Part shown: positions 1-8,752 of the stretch, piece by piece
How positions within the stretch are numbered: the first letter of the stretch is position 1
How the letters are laid out: the number at the start of each line of letters is the position of its first letter
Assembly (NCBI GenBank): GCA_016903675.1
Contig: JADQBA010000039.1
Span: 1-64,000, forward strand
DNA from: Stigonema ocellatum SAG 48.90 = DSM 106950
GTDB taxonomy: Bacteria; Cyanobacteriota; Cyanobacteriia; Cyanobacteriales; Nostocaceae
DNA: 64,000 nucleotides
Direction: 5' to 3'
The notes under the pieces: model-generated
Told to the model about the DNA's origin: nothing
The model's database searches: none
The model's input: the letters and a program-made list of their open reading frames with translations, nothing else
Program-made: the position numbers and the translations under genes

Positions 1-32
1 GGTAAGCTGAAGCGGTTTCCTCTCGTGCACGC

Positions 33-73
33 CGTGCCTGCTTCTATTAACAAGGAGCAGGCACGTTTTTTTT
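33..73 (+). terminator. Rho-independent terminator
   Basis: A perfect 10-bp stem (CGTGCCTGCT pairing with AGCAGGCACG) encloses a 13-nt loop and is followed by eight T residues. This is a classic intrinsic terminator for a plus-strand transcript that enters the window from the left. The gene it serves is outside the window. Confidence 0.85.
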
Positions 74-243
74 ATAGCTGACGCAGTGGATATTATTCAT
101 ATTAAACGTAGCGAAACCTTCAGGTGAGGAAAGCGTCTATATTTTCAGCTAAGAGATAGACTCAAATACTGCAGAGCGTTTATTTTGTGTTTCATGTGTA
201 GAGAGAGAATTACAATAACAACCGAAATTTTCCCTAAATTTTT

Positions 244-741
244 ATGATGTCCTGCTATCAATTGCCTAAATTTCACATAGGTCGCGCTGCTTTAGGGTTG
301 ATGCTACCAGCGGTACTTGTGGGCGCAATGGCATTTCCCTCAAAGGTGCAAACTGCTACCGCACAAACACCCAAGGACAGTCGCCCTCTCACCATCCACT
401 CTGATCAGCAAGAATATGACGCCAAAACCCAGGTAGCAACAGCTCGTGGCAATGTGCAAATGTCGTATCCTGCTCGGGGAATTCAGGCAACATCTGCCCA
501 AGTACAATACTTTAGCAAGGAACGCCGCATTATTCTCAGTGGTAACGTTTACATTTTGCAACAGGGCGGCAATAGTATTCGGGGTGATCAGGTTACGTAT
601 CTGATTGACGAAGGGCGATTTGTGGTGTTACCACAAGCTAATAAGCAGGTAGAATCAACATACATTGTGAACGATACCAACCCTAACAACCAAGCTGCTA
701 CACCAGCTCCAGGTACACCAGCCTTGAAGAGATCTCGTTGA
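244..741 (+). CDS. lptA: LptA/OstA-like LPS-transport periplasmic protein
   Basis: A 165-residue protein with an N-terminal signal-like hydrophobic stretch (about residues 14-40, ending near ATAQ) and one OstA/LptA beta-jellyroll domain (about 48-140). The repeating pattern D-x-A-x-G-N-V (TARGNVQMSY, LSGNVYILQQ, IRGDQVTY) is typical of LptA, which forms the periplasmic bridge carrying lipopolysaccharide from the inner to the outer membrane. It ends 7 bp before the ABC ATPase gene, so the two are almost certainly co-transcribed; this pairing supports the call. The C-terminal ~25 residues are Pro/Ala/Thr-rich and probably disordered. The ATG ATG start leaves one residue of ambiguity. Confidence 0.85.
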   Translation: MMSCYQLPKFHIGRAALGLMLPAVLVGAMAFPSKVQTATAQTPKDSRPLTIHSDQQEYDAKTQVATARGNVQMSYPARGIQATSAQVQYFSKERRIILSGNVYILQQGGNSIRGDQVTYLIDEGRFVVLPQANKQVESTYIVNDTNPNNQAATPAPGTPALKRSR

Positions 742-748
742 TAAAAAG

Positions 749-1477
749 TTGAAAATCGTCTTAGAGAACATTCACAAATCCTACGGGAAGCGAGTTATTG
801 TTAATCGCGTCAACCTTTCTGTTGCTCAAGGTGAAATAGTTGGTTTACTAGGTCCAAATGGAGCTGGTAAAACCACGACTTTTTACATAGCCACAGGTTT
901 AGAAAAACCAGACCGGGGAACGGTGTGGTTAGATAAGCTGGATGTGACTTCACTACCAATGCACAGAAGAGCACGACTGGGTATTGGTTATCTGGCGCAG
1001 GAAGCAAGTATTTTTCGTCAACTGAGCGTGCGGGATAATCTTATTTTGGTGCTAGAGCAAACCAATGTGCCGAGATCGGATTGGTCGCGTCGAGTAGAAA
1101 CTTTATTGCAGGAGTTTCGTCTAGAAAAGGTAGCTAATAGTAAAGGACTTCAACTCTCCGGTGGTGAACGACGCCGGACGGAATTGGCAAGAGCGTTAGC
1201 ATCTGGAATTGAAGGACCAAAATTTTTATTTTTGGATGAGCCATTTGCTGGAGTTGACCCAATAGCAGTGTCAGAAATTCAGCACATTGTGGCGGCGCTG
1301 CGCGATCGCAACATGGGTATATTAATCACAGATCACAACGTCCGCGAAACCCTTGCCATCACGGATCGCGCATACATCATGCGTGAGGGACAAATCCTCG
1401 CTGCCGGCACTGCCGAAGAACTATACAATAATCCCTTAGTCAGGCAACACTACTTGGGTGATAAATTCCAGATGTAG
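749..1477 (+). CDS. lptB: LptB-like ABC transporter ATPase
   Basis: A 242-residue ATP-binding subunit that powers LPS extraction from the inner membrane. Visible motifs: Walker A GPNGAGKTT (about residues 35-43), signature LSGGERRR (about 137-144), Walker B FLFLDEPFAGVDP (about 158-170) and the switch His in ITDHNV. The C-terminal YNNPLVRQHYLGDKF is typical of LptB. The start is a TTG 7 bp after lptA; it gives MKIVLENIHKSYG, which matches the usual N-terminus of the family, and no in-frame ATG fits better. The LptF/G-type permease often found downstream is not present here. Confidence 0.9.
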   Translation: MKIVLENIHKSYGKRVIVNRVNLSVAQGEIVGLLGPNGAGKTTTFYIATGLEKPDRGTVWLDKLDVTSLPMHRRARLGIGYLAQEASIFRQLSVRDNLILVLEQTNVPRSDWSRRVETLLQEFRLEKVANSKGLQLSGGERRRTELARALASGIEGPKFLFLDEPFAGVDPIAVSEIQHIVAALRDRNMGILITDHNVRETLAITDRAYIMREGQILAAGTAEELYNNPLVRQHYLGDKFQM

Positions 1478-2163
1478 CCCATTTCTCCGTTCCCCTCTCA
1501 AGGGGTTGACAACCGCTTTTTTTTCGGTTATGTTATTTTTATAATGGAAAAATGTGCGCCCATATATTCCCCCTACAGGACTCAATACTGCTCGGTTAAG
1601 AATAGTTCAGCTGCCAGAAACTTCGTAGTAGCGCTGTCAACGCCTGCATTTCCTTCGTAGTACCGCGCTTAAGTTGGTCAAAACCAAAATGCTTATAATG
1701 CAAGCAAGCTTTTCGTTGATTTGGAATGGGTGGTTTATTTATGCGTCCGCTGTACTACTATAGGACTTACGCACGCACTACGAATTCTTGGCGGTCTTGG
1801 CGGTTCGATAAATCGTAACCGTTGATTTGGGAGCAGAAAGAATTATTGCAGCTCATCAGTTGGAGCTTTCAGTTTGGCAATTTCACTGAAAGTGTAAGGA
1901 CGATTAGGGTCAAGTAGGGGCATAGGATTGACACAGACCAGTGTTGTCAGTTGTCTCTATTATCATCTTTTGGGTTGATAATGGCGATCGCTCTTTTAGT
2001 TTTTGGTACAATCATCTTACTGAAACTGGAAATCCATACAAAATTTAAGCTTTGAAAAGCAGGTAAGTAACGCTCCAGATAATTCTATGCCAAGGCTTGT
2101 AAGAAAGACAAAACGAAAGGTTGTTTTCACTCTTTGATTAAGCTTATACTGAGGTAAAACAAA
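1478..2163. other. Intergenic region with dispersed repeats
   Basis: No gene is supported in these ~690 bp. Just after lptB there is a short AACCG/CGGTT inverted repeat around a T-run (about 1511-1528), possibly a weak terminator. TAGGACTTACGCA (1761-1773) is the same terminal sequence that bounds the MITE at 62.5 kb and here appears as a solo end. A TTGGCGG repeat pair lies at 1788-1807, belonging to the family found inside uvrA and at 54.89 kb. A GTAGTAGCGC-type fragment is near 1622-1634. Confidence 0.6.
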
Positions 2164-2400
2164 ATGGAGAAGGCAGTAACTCTAGAGGAAGCTTTAGAAT
2201 TAGTAAAGCAGCTTTCGTTGGTAGACAAAGTCCGATTGATTGAGCAAGTTGCGCCCCAAATAGAAAGGGAATTGATAACTACTCAACCGAAAACGCGAAA
2301 GTCTTTGAGAGGGCTGTGGCGGGGTAGCGATATCACCGAGTCAGACATTGCTGAAGTGAGGCAGCAAATGTGGGAAAAGTTCCCTCGTGAGGATGTTTGA
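2164..2400 (+). CDS. Putative antitoxin of a VapBC-like pair
   Basis: A 78-residue acidic/basic helical protein (LEEALELVKQLSLVDKVRLIEQ). It resembles the small DNA-binding or toxin-neutralising partners that precede PIN toxins in cyanobacteria; the central helix LSLVDKVRLIEQVAPQIERE is characteristic. It overlaps the toxin start by one base (TGATG arrangement), so translation is probably coupled. The antitoxin assignment rests mainly on this position; no AbrB or RHH motif is clear. The C-terminal half (LRGLWRGSDITESDIAEVRQQMW) looks like the toxin-binding tail seen in such partners. Confidence 0.7.
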   Translation: MEKAVTLEEALELVKQLSLVDKVRLIEQVAPQIERELITTQPKTRKSLRGLWRGSDITESDIAEVRQQMWEKFPREDV

Positions 2401-2801
2401 TGTCTGATGTCGTAACGGATACCCATGCCCTGATTTGGTATTTGGAAGATAGTCCACGTCTTAGTCGTGCTGCTAACAAGGCTTTTGAACAATGCGATCG
2501 CGGAGAGATAGTTATTTATATCCCAACAATTTGCCTAGTAGAAATTGTGTATTTACAGGAAAGAGGACGCATCTCGGCAAATATGAAGGCGCAACTAGAA
2601 GCTGAATTAATGGCTGGGACTAATGGGCTGGTTCTAGCAAATCTTACATCTGGGGTGGTTGATGCACTAGCTACAATACCGCGAGATAATGTACCTGATA
2701 TGCCTGACAGGATTATCGCAGCTACTGCTATGCATCTGAGTTTACCCTTAATTAGTAAAGACAGCAGGATACCTTTATCTGGGGTGAGCATCATCTGGTA
2801 G
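2400..2801 (+). CDS. vapC: PIN-domain ribonuclease toxin (VapC family)
   Basis: A 133-residue PIN domain. The expected acidic metal-binding residues are all visible: D in VVTDTHALIWYL (residue about 7), E in CLVEIVYL (about 44), D in DMPDRIIAATA (about 100) and D in LISKDSRI (about 119). The ATG at 2400 is chosen over the TTG three bases earlier because it overlaps the antitoxin stop in the usual coupled way. Its likely action is site-specific RNA cleavage when the antitoxin is degraded. There is no sign of inactivation. Confidence 0.88.
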   Translation: MSDVVTDTHALIWYLEDSPRLSRAANKAFEQCDRGEIVIYIPTICLVEIVYLQERGRISANMKAQLEAELMAGTNGLVLANLTSGVVDALATIPRDNVPDMPDRIIAATAMHLSLPLISKDSRIPLSGVSIIW

Positions 2802-3028
2802 AATGGGAATATGACAATTGCGATCGCTCAAGCAAGAAATGCGCGACTTGTCCTTTCCACTGGTCGAACAGCCTCGGCGCGGCGGAAGATGCCGGATGAA
2901 CCCGTTTCACAAGCTGTCCTTTGCCGCATCCATTATATAAAAACAAGAAGGGGTGAGAAATACTCACCCAGATTAGTTATTTCAGGAGTCTTGACAAATT
3001 TCAGTTATTCAAAAAAGCAAACTTTACT

Positions 3029-3418
3029 TTACCAACACTTCAACTGTTTACCAACCCAATTTCCTGCTTGATATAAGCCATAAGCGGTTGCTGCTGCTCC
3101 ACTAACAAGGATTGTGCCCATCACTACCGGACCACCTACAGCCGAGGTAACAACTGCGGTTGCTGCTGCTCCAGCTACATTAGTTCCCATAGCTCCAGCA
3201 ATAGCGGTTGTTGCTCCACCAAGTCCCATAGATGAGACAGCAGAAGCCATACCAGCGTAACCAGCCAGAGAACCCGCACCAGCAGCAGCAGCACAACCCA
3301 CAGAAGTTCCTACAACAGCAGCAGTGTTAATACCAGCTTGGATGGTCTTTTCTGCTGAACGGTCATCTCCTTCTAAGCCATCATAGAATCCATCAAATGC
3401 ATCTTCAAAAGGTGCCAT
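3029..3418 (-). CDS. Gly/Ala-rich small hydrophobic protein (unknown; bacteriocin-like composition)
   Basis: 129 residues: an acidic, aromatic N-terminal leader-like part (MAPFEDAFDGFYDGLEGDD) followed by about 90 residues dominated by Ala, Gly, Val, Ser and Thr (GTSVGCAAAAGAGSLAGYAG, AVSSMGLGGATTAIAGAMG), with glycine-zipper-like spacing suited to membrane insertion. The C-terminus is aromatic/basic (YQAGNWVGKQLKCW). An AGGA site lies nine bases before the ATG. It is not recognised. Composition recalls pore-forming bacteriocins or glycine-zipper membrane proteins, but there is no obvious double-glycine cleavage site and no exporter next to it. Function should be left open. Confidence 0.6.
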   Translation of the reverse strand: MAPFEDAFDGFYDGLEGDDRSAEKTIQAGINTAAVVGTSVGCAAAAGAGSLAGYAGMASAVSSMGLGGATTAIAGAMGTNVAGAAATAVVTSAVGGPVVMGTILVSGAAATAYGLYQAGNWVGKQLKCW

Positions 3419-4055
3419 AGGTTCAATTCCTAATTTCTAATAGTTTGGTTCAACAATTGATTGCAATTGATTGCAATCAACACCAAATTACAAAATATGT
3501 ATTCAAAATGTCATCGTTATTTTCCACATCAGTATCTACTTTGATAAAGATGTCTAACTTGATAAAGTTTTCAAATTCTAGAATACTAGCTTATAAAATG
3601 TAACATTAATGTAAATATTTCAAAACTTGCACCATCAAGGCTATCCCCTCGTTTGAGAAAGTCATCTAGAAGATAAACCTGCACTATGACTCTATCCCAT
3701 TACGATGTATAATGTGATTGTTACGTACCATATTCTGCTAAAATTGTCAATTATACATAGGGGGAGAGTGCGAGAAATTAACACTTAATCTATCACTCCT
3801 CATCCCGATCTGAAAAAATCATAATTGTAGCAATTTTCAGGTAAATAGACAACATTGTAGGAGCGCAAGCATCTTGGCCCCTACCGCCGATTGTAGTTCA
3901 TAAAGATGAAAACGGCTGTAAATCGCGCAGGTAACTAACCCTTGATGTTTTGTGCGATCGCCAAAGTTTTGTCAGAGAAAGACTCCTATGCCGTTGTAAC
4001 GAGGAAAATAATAAACTTAAAGAGTGAAATTACTACACTGTGTTCATATAAAGTC
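3419..4055. other. Intergenic region with inverted and dispersed repeats
   Basis: About 640 bp, AT-rich. Just upstream of the Gly/Ala-rich gene there is a tandem ATTGATTGCA pair followed by its inverse TTGCAATCAA (3455-3480), a possible operator. An AAAATTGTCAATTATA segment with a trailing AGGGGGAGA (about 3739-3767) recurs nearly unchanged at 5167-5195. An imperfect GTAGGAGCGCAAG / CTTGGCCCCTAC inverted repeat lies at 3857-3884. No coding region is supported before 4056. Confidence 0.55.
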
Positions 4056-4658
4056 ATGGCTTATAGCGATTTCAGTATTCGTAAGGCAAAAGAAGACTTT
4101 AACCTAACTTTGGTTGAGGGAGGTAGTTTTTTCCCAAAGATTGAACCTATTATACCTAACCCCTATCTAGCAGAGTTTTTGCAGGAGAGTATACCTCTAG
4201 CCATTGCAATGGGGTCTGAAAAAGCACGTTCGGAACTAATCATTAGTCCAATTTTGTTTGAAGTGCGAAAAATTCTTGATCGCAAAATTAGCTTTTTTTC
4301 CGGTGAGGAGTTTACAGTTGATCCAAGTGTGGGCTTGAACGGTGTTTGTGATTTTTTGATTAGCCGATCGCCTGAACAATTAATTATCGAAGCCCCAGCA
4401 GTCGTGATTGTAGAAGCCAAAAAAGAAAATCTCAAGGGTGGCTTGGGACAGTGTATGGCAGAAATGATTGCAGCACAAAGGTTTAATGAAGCAAAGTTGC
4501 AACCCACCCAAGTGGTTTATGGTAGTGTTACCAGTGGTAATCTGTGGACATTTCTCAAGCTAGAAAAACAAACGGTAACAATTGATTTAACAGATTTTTT
4601 AATTCCTCCAGTCGAGAGGCTTTTAGGAATCCTAGTTTGGATGATTCAAAACAGTTAA
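4056..4658 (+). CDS. Conserved cyanobacterial protein with PD-(D/E)XK-like motif
   Basis: 200 residues from the ATG at 4056 (MAYSDFSIRKAKEDF). An upstream in-frame ATG at 3942 would add 38 residues of unconvincing sequence, so the shorter start is preferred. The C-terminal half carries NGVCDFLISR then VVIVEAKKENLKGGLGQCMAEM, i.e. an acidic residue followed by E-x-K and a downstream Q. This is the layout of restriction-endonuclease-like (PD-(D/E)XK) nucleases and of Uma2-like proteins. I recognise the family as common in cyanobacteria but know of no assigned function. No partner gene suggests a role. Confidence 0.7.
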   Translation: MAYSDFSIRKAKEDFNLTLVEGGSFFPKIEPIIPNPYLAEFLQESIPLAIAMGSEKARSELIISPILFEVRKILDRKISFFSGEEFTVDPSVGLNGVCDFLISRSPEQLIIEAPAVVIVEAKKENLKGGLGQCMAEMIAAQRFNEAKLQPTQVVYGSVTSGNLWTFLKLEKQTVTIDLTDFLIPPVERLLGILVWMIQNS

Positions 4659-4676
4659 AAACAATCTTCACAAAGT

Positions 4677-4916
4677 TTACCAATTCTTCTCCAAAGCAAC
4701 ATCCTCTGGAGACAGATAAGAAAACTCAATCCCCATTAAGTCTAATATTTTCAGAAAAACTTGCGGTTCAATTTCCATGATTTCCGAAGCTTTCTTCAAG
4801 CTAATCACTCTGGAAAACAAGGCTCCTAACACAAACAGAAACTTTTCTTTCTGTTCAATATCTTTGAACATTTGTACGAGTGAGGCAATGCTTCTAAACA
4901 TTTCTTGAGTTCTCAT
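4677..4916 (-). CDS. Small UPF0175-like protein, possible antitoxin
   Basis: 79 residues. The segment LFSRVISLKKASEIMEIEPQ followed by FLKILDLMGIEFSYLS is a helix-turn-helix-like pattern that matches the C-terminal half of UPF0175 proteins (helix with S-x-x-K-A-A/S-E-I-x-x-I, then F-L-x-x-L). Those are often antitoxins for PIN toxins. No toxin gene adjoins it: the neighbour upstream is a repeat-rich spacer and the gene facing it is the convergent nuclease-like protein. The N-terminus is unusually Met/Phe-rich. Moderate confidence that it is real, lower for the family. Confidence 0.5.
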   Translation of the reverse strand: MRTQEMFRSIASLVQMFKDIEQKEKFLFVLGALFSRVISLKKASEIMEIEPQVFLKILDLMGIEFSYLSPEDVALEKNW

Positions 4917-5263
4917 TTGATATCAAGTTCGGTTAATTACTTATAAATAAAAGATAGGTTCGTAGTTGCGCTTTAGCGCTCTTATATAGCACTTTTCAAT
5001 TGGGTACCATACATCAAGGATTTAAGGAACCGCAGATGAACGCAGATGAACGCAGATAAAATTGTATGTGATTCGGATGAGAACCGCTATAGTTTAGGAG
5101 CGCTAAAGCGCAACTACATACCTTATTATAAGTGTTCAACCGGACGTGATATGACTATTGGCTGCAAAAATTGTCAATTATAACTAGGGGGAGACAGCCA
5201 ATACGGTTCGGTTAAGGGTTTTCATCCTGGTGATAGTACATATTTATCTGCGTTTATCTGCGT
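4917..5263. repeat. Cluster of dispersed cyanobacterial repeats
   Basis: Four repeat families sit side by side. (1) A TTAATTACTTATAAATAA segment running into GTAGTTGCGCTTTAGCGC (about 4934-4980), with a related copy at 57143-57185. (2) CGCAGATGAA units (5031-5060) and TTATCTGCG units in opposite orientation (5244-5272). (3) GCGCTAAAGCGCAACTAC (5096-5113). (4) AAATTGTCAATTATAA with AGGGGGAGA (5168-5195), shared with about 3740. A GGTTCGGTTAAGGG box (5205-5218) recurs at 42428-42440. No gene is supported. Confidence 0.75.
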
Positions 5264-8176
5264 TTATCTGCGGTTTTCAACTACCTCCACTGCTGGATAC
5301 TGCTGCAAAACCTGCTTCAAATACTCCCCAGTATACGACCTAGAATTCTGCGCCACTTCCTCAGGCGTACCCACAGCAATAACCTCTCCCCCTTTATCAC
5401 CACCTTCTGGTCCCAAATCAATCACCCAATCAGCACAGCGAATCACATCTAAATTATGTTCAATCACCAAAATAGAATTATTTTTATCCACCAAACGTTG
5501 CAACACATCTAACAACTTATGAACATCATAAAAAGACAACCCAGTCGTCGGTTCATCTATTAAATAAAGCGTCTTCCCAGTAGCCCGACGCGATAATTCT
5601 GTCGCTAATTTCACCCGTTGCGCTTCACCACCAGATAATGTCGTCGCTGGTTGTCCCAGTTGAATATAACCCAACCCAACATCCACCAAAGTTTGTAGTC
5701 TACCCACCGCTTTAGGAATATTTGTAAAAAATTCCAAACTCTCCTCAACCGTCATGCTGAGAACATCAGAAATAGACTTATCTTTGTACTTCACCTGCAA
5801 AGTTTCCCGGTTGTACCGCGCACCCTTGCAGACTTCACATTGAACATAAACATCAGGCAAAAAATTCATTTCAATGACATTCACACCCTGTCCACTACAA
5901 GCCTCACAACGTCCCCCTTTGACATTAAACGAAAATTGTCCCGGCTTATAACCCCTTGCTTTGGCTTCTACTGTTTGAGAAAATACATCTCGGATAATAT
6001 CGAAAACGCCTGTGTAAGTTGCTGGGTTAGAACGGGGTGTCCTACCAATGGGAGATTGGTCAATGACAATTGCTTTATCAATAGCATTCAATCCCTCAAT
6101 TCCATCTATATCCTTTGGAAAAGGAACTTTACGGAAAAGATGATGTTGCAGTGCAGGGTAAAGTAATTCATTAATCAGGGTAGATTTACCAGAACCAGAA
6201 ACACCAGTGACAGCGACAAGCTTACCCAAAGGTATTTCCACATCGATATTTTTCAGGTTATTGCGGTGAGCATTTTTGATGACTAAACTCCGCCCATTTC
6301 CTTCTCTGCGTTCCGCTGGAGTTTGAATCACCCTGCGTCCAGACAAATACGCACCCGTCAGCGACTTTTCCGCCGCCAGCAAAGTTGGTAAATCACCCTG
6401 AGCGATAATATTTCCCCCATGAACACCCGCACCAGGACCAATATCTACAATGTGGTCAGCAGCCCGAATAGTTTCTTCATCATGCTCTACTACAATTAAA
6501 GTGTTACCCAAATCACGCAATTTCGTCAAAGTTTGTAGCAACCGCCCATTATCTCGTTGATGCAAACCAATACTTGGTTCATCTAAAACGTACAATACCC
6601 CAGTTAACCCAGAACCAATCTGAGTTGCTAAACGAATTCGTTGCGCTTCCCCACCAGACAGCGTCATCGCCGGACGGTCAACACTCAGGTAATCCAACCC
6701 CACATCCAACAGAAATTGCAATCTCGCTTTAATCTCTCTGAGTACCAAATCAGCAATTTGCAACTGGCGATCGCTCAACTTTAACCGATCAATCCTCTCC
6801 CGACTCTCCCGAATCGATACCCCAGCCAAATCCAAAATCCCATACTGTCCCAACCGCACCGCCAACGCCTCCGGTTTCAACCGCTTCCCCTCACACACCG
6901 GACACGGCTGATCAACCAAAAACTGCTCCAACCTTTGCTTAACCAACTCCGAAGCACCCTCATACTGCTTTTGCAACGTGGGAAGTACCCCTTTAAACTC
7001 TTCTCTTGGCGTACTTGGCGTCTTGGCGGTTCGTTCTTCCCCATACAAAACCACCCCCCGCTGTTCTGAGGTCAACTGACTCCACAACGTCTGTAACTCA
7101 AACCCATAACTTTGACCCGCCTTATACAGCAACTCCAGATAATAAGAATTATCCTTATCTGACCAAGGAGCAATAGCAGAATACACAGGCGCTGCTGGGT
7201 CAGGTACCACCAAATCTGGCGAAAACCTTCTCAAACTCCCTATTCCATGACAGTGGGGACAAGCACCATAAGGAGAATTAAACGAGAACAAACGCGGCGA
7301 TAATTCCTCCATCACCGCCCCATGTTCTGGACAAGCAAAATTTTCTGAAAATACCCATTCAACTTCTTTGTTGGTTGTTGATTGGGCTTCATCTGTAGAT
7401 GGAGTAAAAACAATGACTGCAATACCACTAGATTGCTTAAGACACGTAGACAAAGAATCCACCAGACGCTCCTGAATACCAGCCTTTTTCACGAGTCTGT
7501 CAATCACAACCTCAATAGTGTGTGTATGATTTTTATCCAAATCAATGGCATCAGACAATTCTCGTACCTCGCCATCCACCCGCACACGCACAAAACCACC
7601 AGAAGCAAGACTCGAGAGAAGTTTGCTGTGGGTACCTTTTTTACCCCGAACCACAGGCGCGAGGATTTGAAAGCGGGTACGATCTGGTAGTTCCAGAATG
7701 CGATCGCACATCTGATCTATAGTCTGAGGCGCAATACAGCGATCGCATATGGGACAATGAGGTTCACCCGCCCGTCCAAACAGCAGTCGCAGATAGTCGT
7801 AAATTTCCGTAACTGTGCCCACAGTAGAACGGGGATTATGGGAGGTAGACTTTTGGTCAATGGAAATTGCTGGACTTAAACCCTCAATCGCCTCCACATC
7901 AGGTTTATCCAACTGTCCTAAGAATTGCCGTGCATAAGAACTGAGTGACTCTATATAACGGCGTTGTCCTTCAGCAAAAATGGTATCAAACGCCAGGGAA
8001 GATTTGCCAGAACCAGAAACGCCAGTGAACACAATCAGGCGATCGCGTGGCAGATCCAAGTCAATATTCTTCAGGTTATGCTGCCTAGCACCCCGAATAC
8101 GGATTGTATTTTGGCTATTATGGTTGGGGTGAGGAAGATGTCCGTTCAGAGATGCGGCTAGCTGGGTATTTGACAT
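5264..8176 (-). CDS. uvrA: Excinuclease ABC subunit UvrA
   Basis: 970 residues, full length. UvrA recognises DNA lesions in nucleotide excision repair and is a tandem ABC ATPase with zinc modules. Seen: first Walker A TGVSGSGKSSLAFDT (about 52-66), zinc-type CPICDRC and CPHCHG, CPVCEGKRL, first signature LSGGEAQRIRLA (about 507-518), second Walker A TGVSGSGKSTLINE, zinc module CEACSGQGVNVIEM with CEVCKG, and second signature LSGGEAQRVKLA. Two oddities: a 28-bp dispersed repeat supplies a loop (ERTAKTPSTPRE, near residues 382-392), and the last codons plus stop (ENRR-stop) come from an ATCTGCG-type repeat. It is monocistronic and faces a repeat cluster. Confidence 0.97.
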   Translation of the reverse strand: MSNTQLAASLNGHLPHPNHNSQNTIRIRGARQHNLKNIDLDLPRDRLIVFTGVSGSGKSSLAFDTIFAEGQRRYIESLSSYARQFLGQLDKPDVEAIEGLSPAISIDQKSTSHNPRSTVGTVTEIYDYLRLLFGRAGEPHCPICDRCIAPQTIDQMCDRILELPDRTRFQILAPVVRGKKGTHSKLLSSLASGGFVRVRVDGEVRELSDAIDLDKNHTHTIEVVIDRLVKKAGIQERLVDSLSTCLKQSSGIAVIVFTPSTDEAQSTTNKEVEWVFSENFACPEHGAVMEELSPRLFSFNSPYGACPHCHGIGSLRRFSPDLVVPDPAAPVYSAIAPWSDKDNSYYLELLYKAGQSYGFELQTLWSQLTSEQRGVVLYGEERTAKTPSTPREEFKGVLPTLQKQYEGASELVKQRLEQFLVDQPCPVCEGKRLKPEALAVRLGQYGILDLAGVSIRESRERIDRLKLSDRQLQIADLVLREIKARLQFLLDVGLDYLSVDRPAMTLSGGEAQRIRLATQIGSGLTGVLYVLDEPSIGLHQRDNGRLLQTLTKLRDLGNTLIVVEHDEETIRAADHIVDIGPGAGVHGGNIIAQGDLPTLLAAEKSLTGAYLSGRRVIQTPAERREGNGRSLVIKNAHRNNLKNIDVEIPLGKLVAVTGVSGSGKSTLINELLYPALQHHLFRKVPFPKDIDGIEGLNAIDKAIVIDQSPIGRTPRSNPATYTGVFDIIRDVFSQTVEAKARGYKPGQFSFNVKGGRCEACSGQGVNVIEMNFLPDVYVQCEVCKGARYNRETLQVKYKDKSISDVLSMTVEESLEFFTNIPKAVGRLQTLVDVGLGYIQLGQPATTLSGGEAQRVKLATELSRRATGKTLYLIDEPTTGLSFYDVHKLLDVLQRLVDKNNSILVIEHNLDVIRCADWVIDLGPEGGDKGGEVIAVGTPEEVAQNSRSYTGEYLKQVLQQYPAVEVVENRR
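7006..7033. repeat. TTGGCG dispersed repeat inside uvrA
   Basis: A 28-bp array of three TTGGCG units ending in GGTTCG. It differs at one base from the intergenic copy at 54890-54917, and a shorter relative lies at 1788-1807. Here it lies in frame in uvrA and encodes most of the loop ERTAKTPSTPR in the region between the zinc module and the FEGV-like motif, where UvrA proteins vary in length. Confidence 0.85.
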
Positions 8177-8752
8177 ATCGGCGGGCTAAAAGGAACAGGC
8201 GGCGCGAAACAGTTCTTAATAATATCACCGTTGCCCTCTTCATACTAGAACAATAGTACTGTTTTGAGTGGTGATTATCACCCTCTCTAGAGAGAAATTG
8301 TTCTCTTCCTTGAAAGCGCCCCACAGGCGACGCACCACCCCCTACGAATGAAAAAAACACCCCCATTCCCCCACTCCCTACTCCCTACTCCCCACACAAA
8401 GTGTTTCTTGAGAGATTTACCTTCAGCGTCGCCCAAAGTTATGCTAAAATTAGGAAATTGAGTTGAGATTCCTCTAAGTACCGCGTTTCATAAATTCGTG
8501 GCGTTTTGGCTCACATTGACCCTCACCCTAACCCTCTCCCAAGAGGGAGAGGGAACAGAATTTAGCTCCCGAATCCCAATGAGGGAGAAGGGTCGGGGAT
8601 GAGGGTACACCATTTTTATTTCGCCATGAACTTGTGTAATTCTGTACTAAGGGGTTCTCGACAGCCGACACCGTCTCAATCTAGGGTTACGGATGTGATG
8701 GTTGTGTTTGGCAGACTTAAAGGGATAACGGCATTAACGAGGCAGCCCTACC
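8177..8752. other. Repeat-rich intergenic region
   Basis: No gene supported. 8315-8415 is an approximately 100-bp repeat (AGCGCCCCAC... through CCCTACTCCC tandem units to GTGTTTCTTGAGAG) with a clear homologue at 17092-17202. 8532-8553 is a perfect hairpin, CCCTCTCCC-AAGA-GGGAGAGGG, from the widespread CCCTCACCCTAACCC family. The promoter of the Uma2 gene at 8753 must lie near the right end, but I see no clear hexamers. Confidence 0.65.

Noticed and set aside
2811..3071. 86-residue plus-strand frame after the PIN toxin
   Set aside because: It has no protein-like composition, overlaps the convergent Gly/Ala-rich gene, and lacks a ribosome site.
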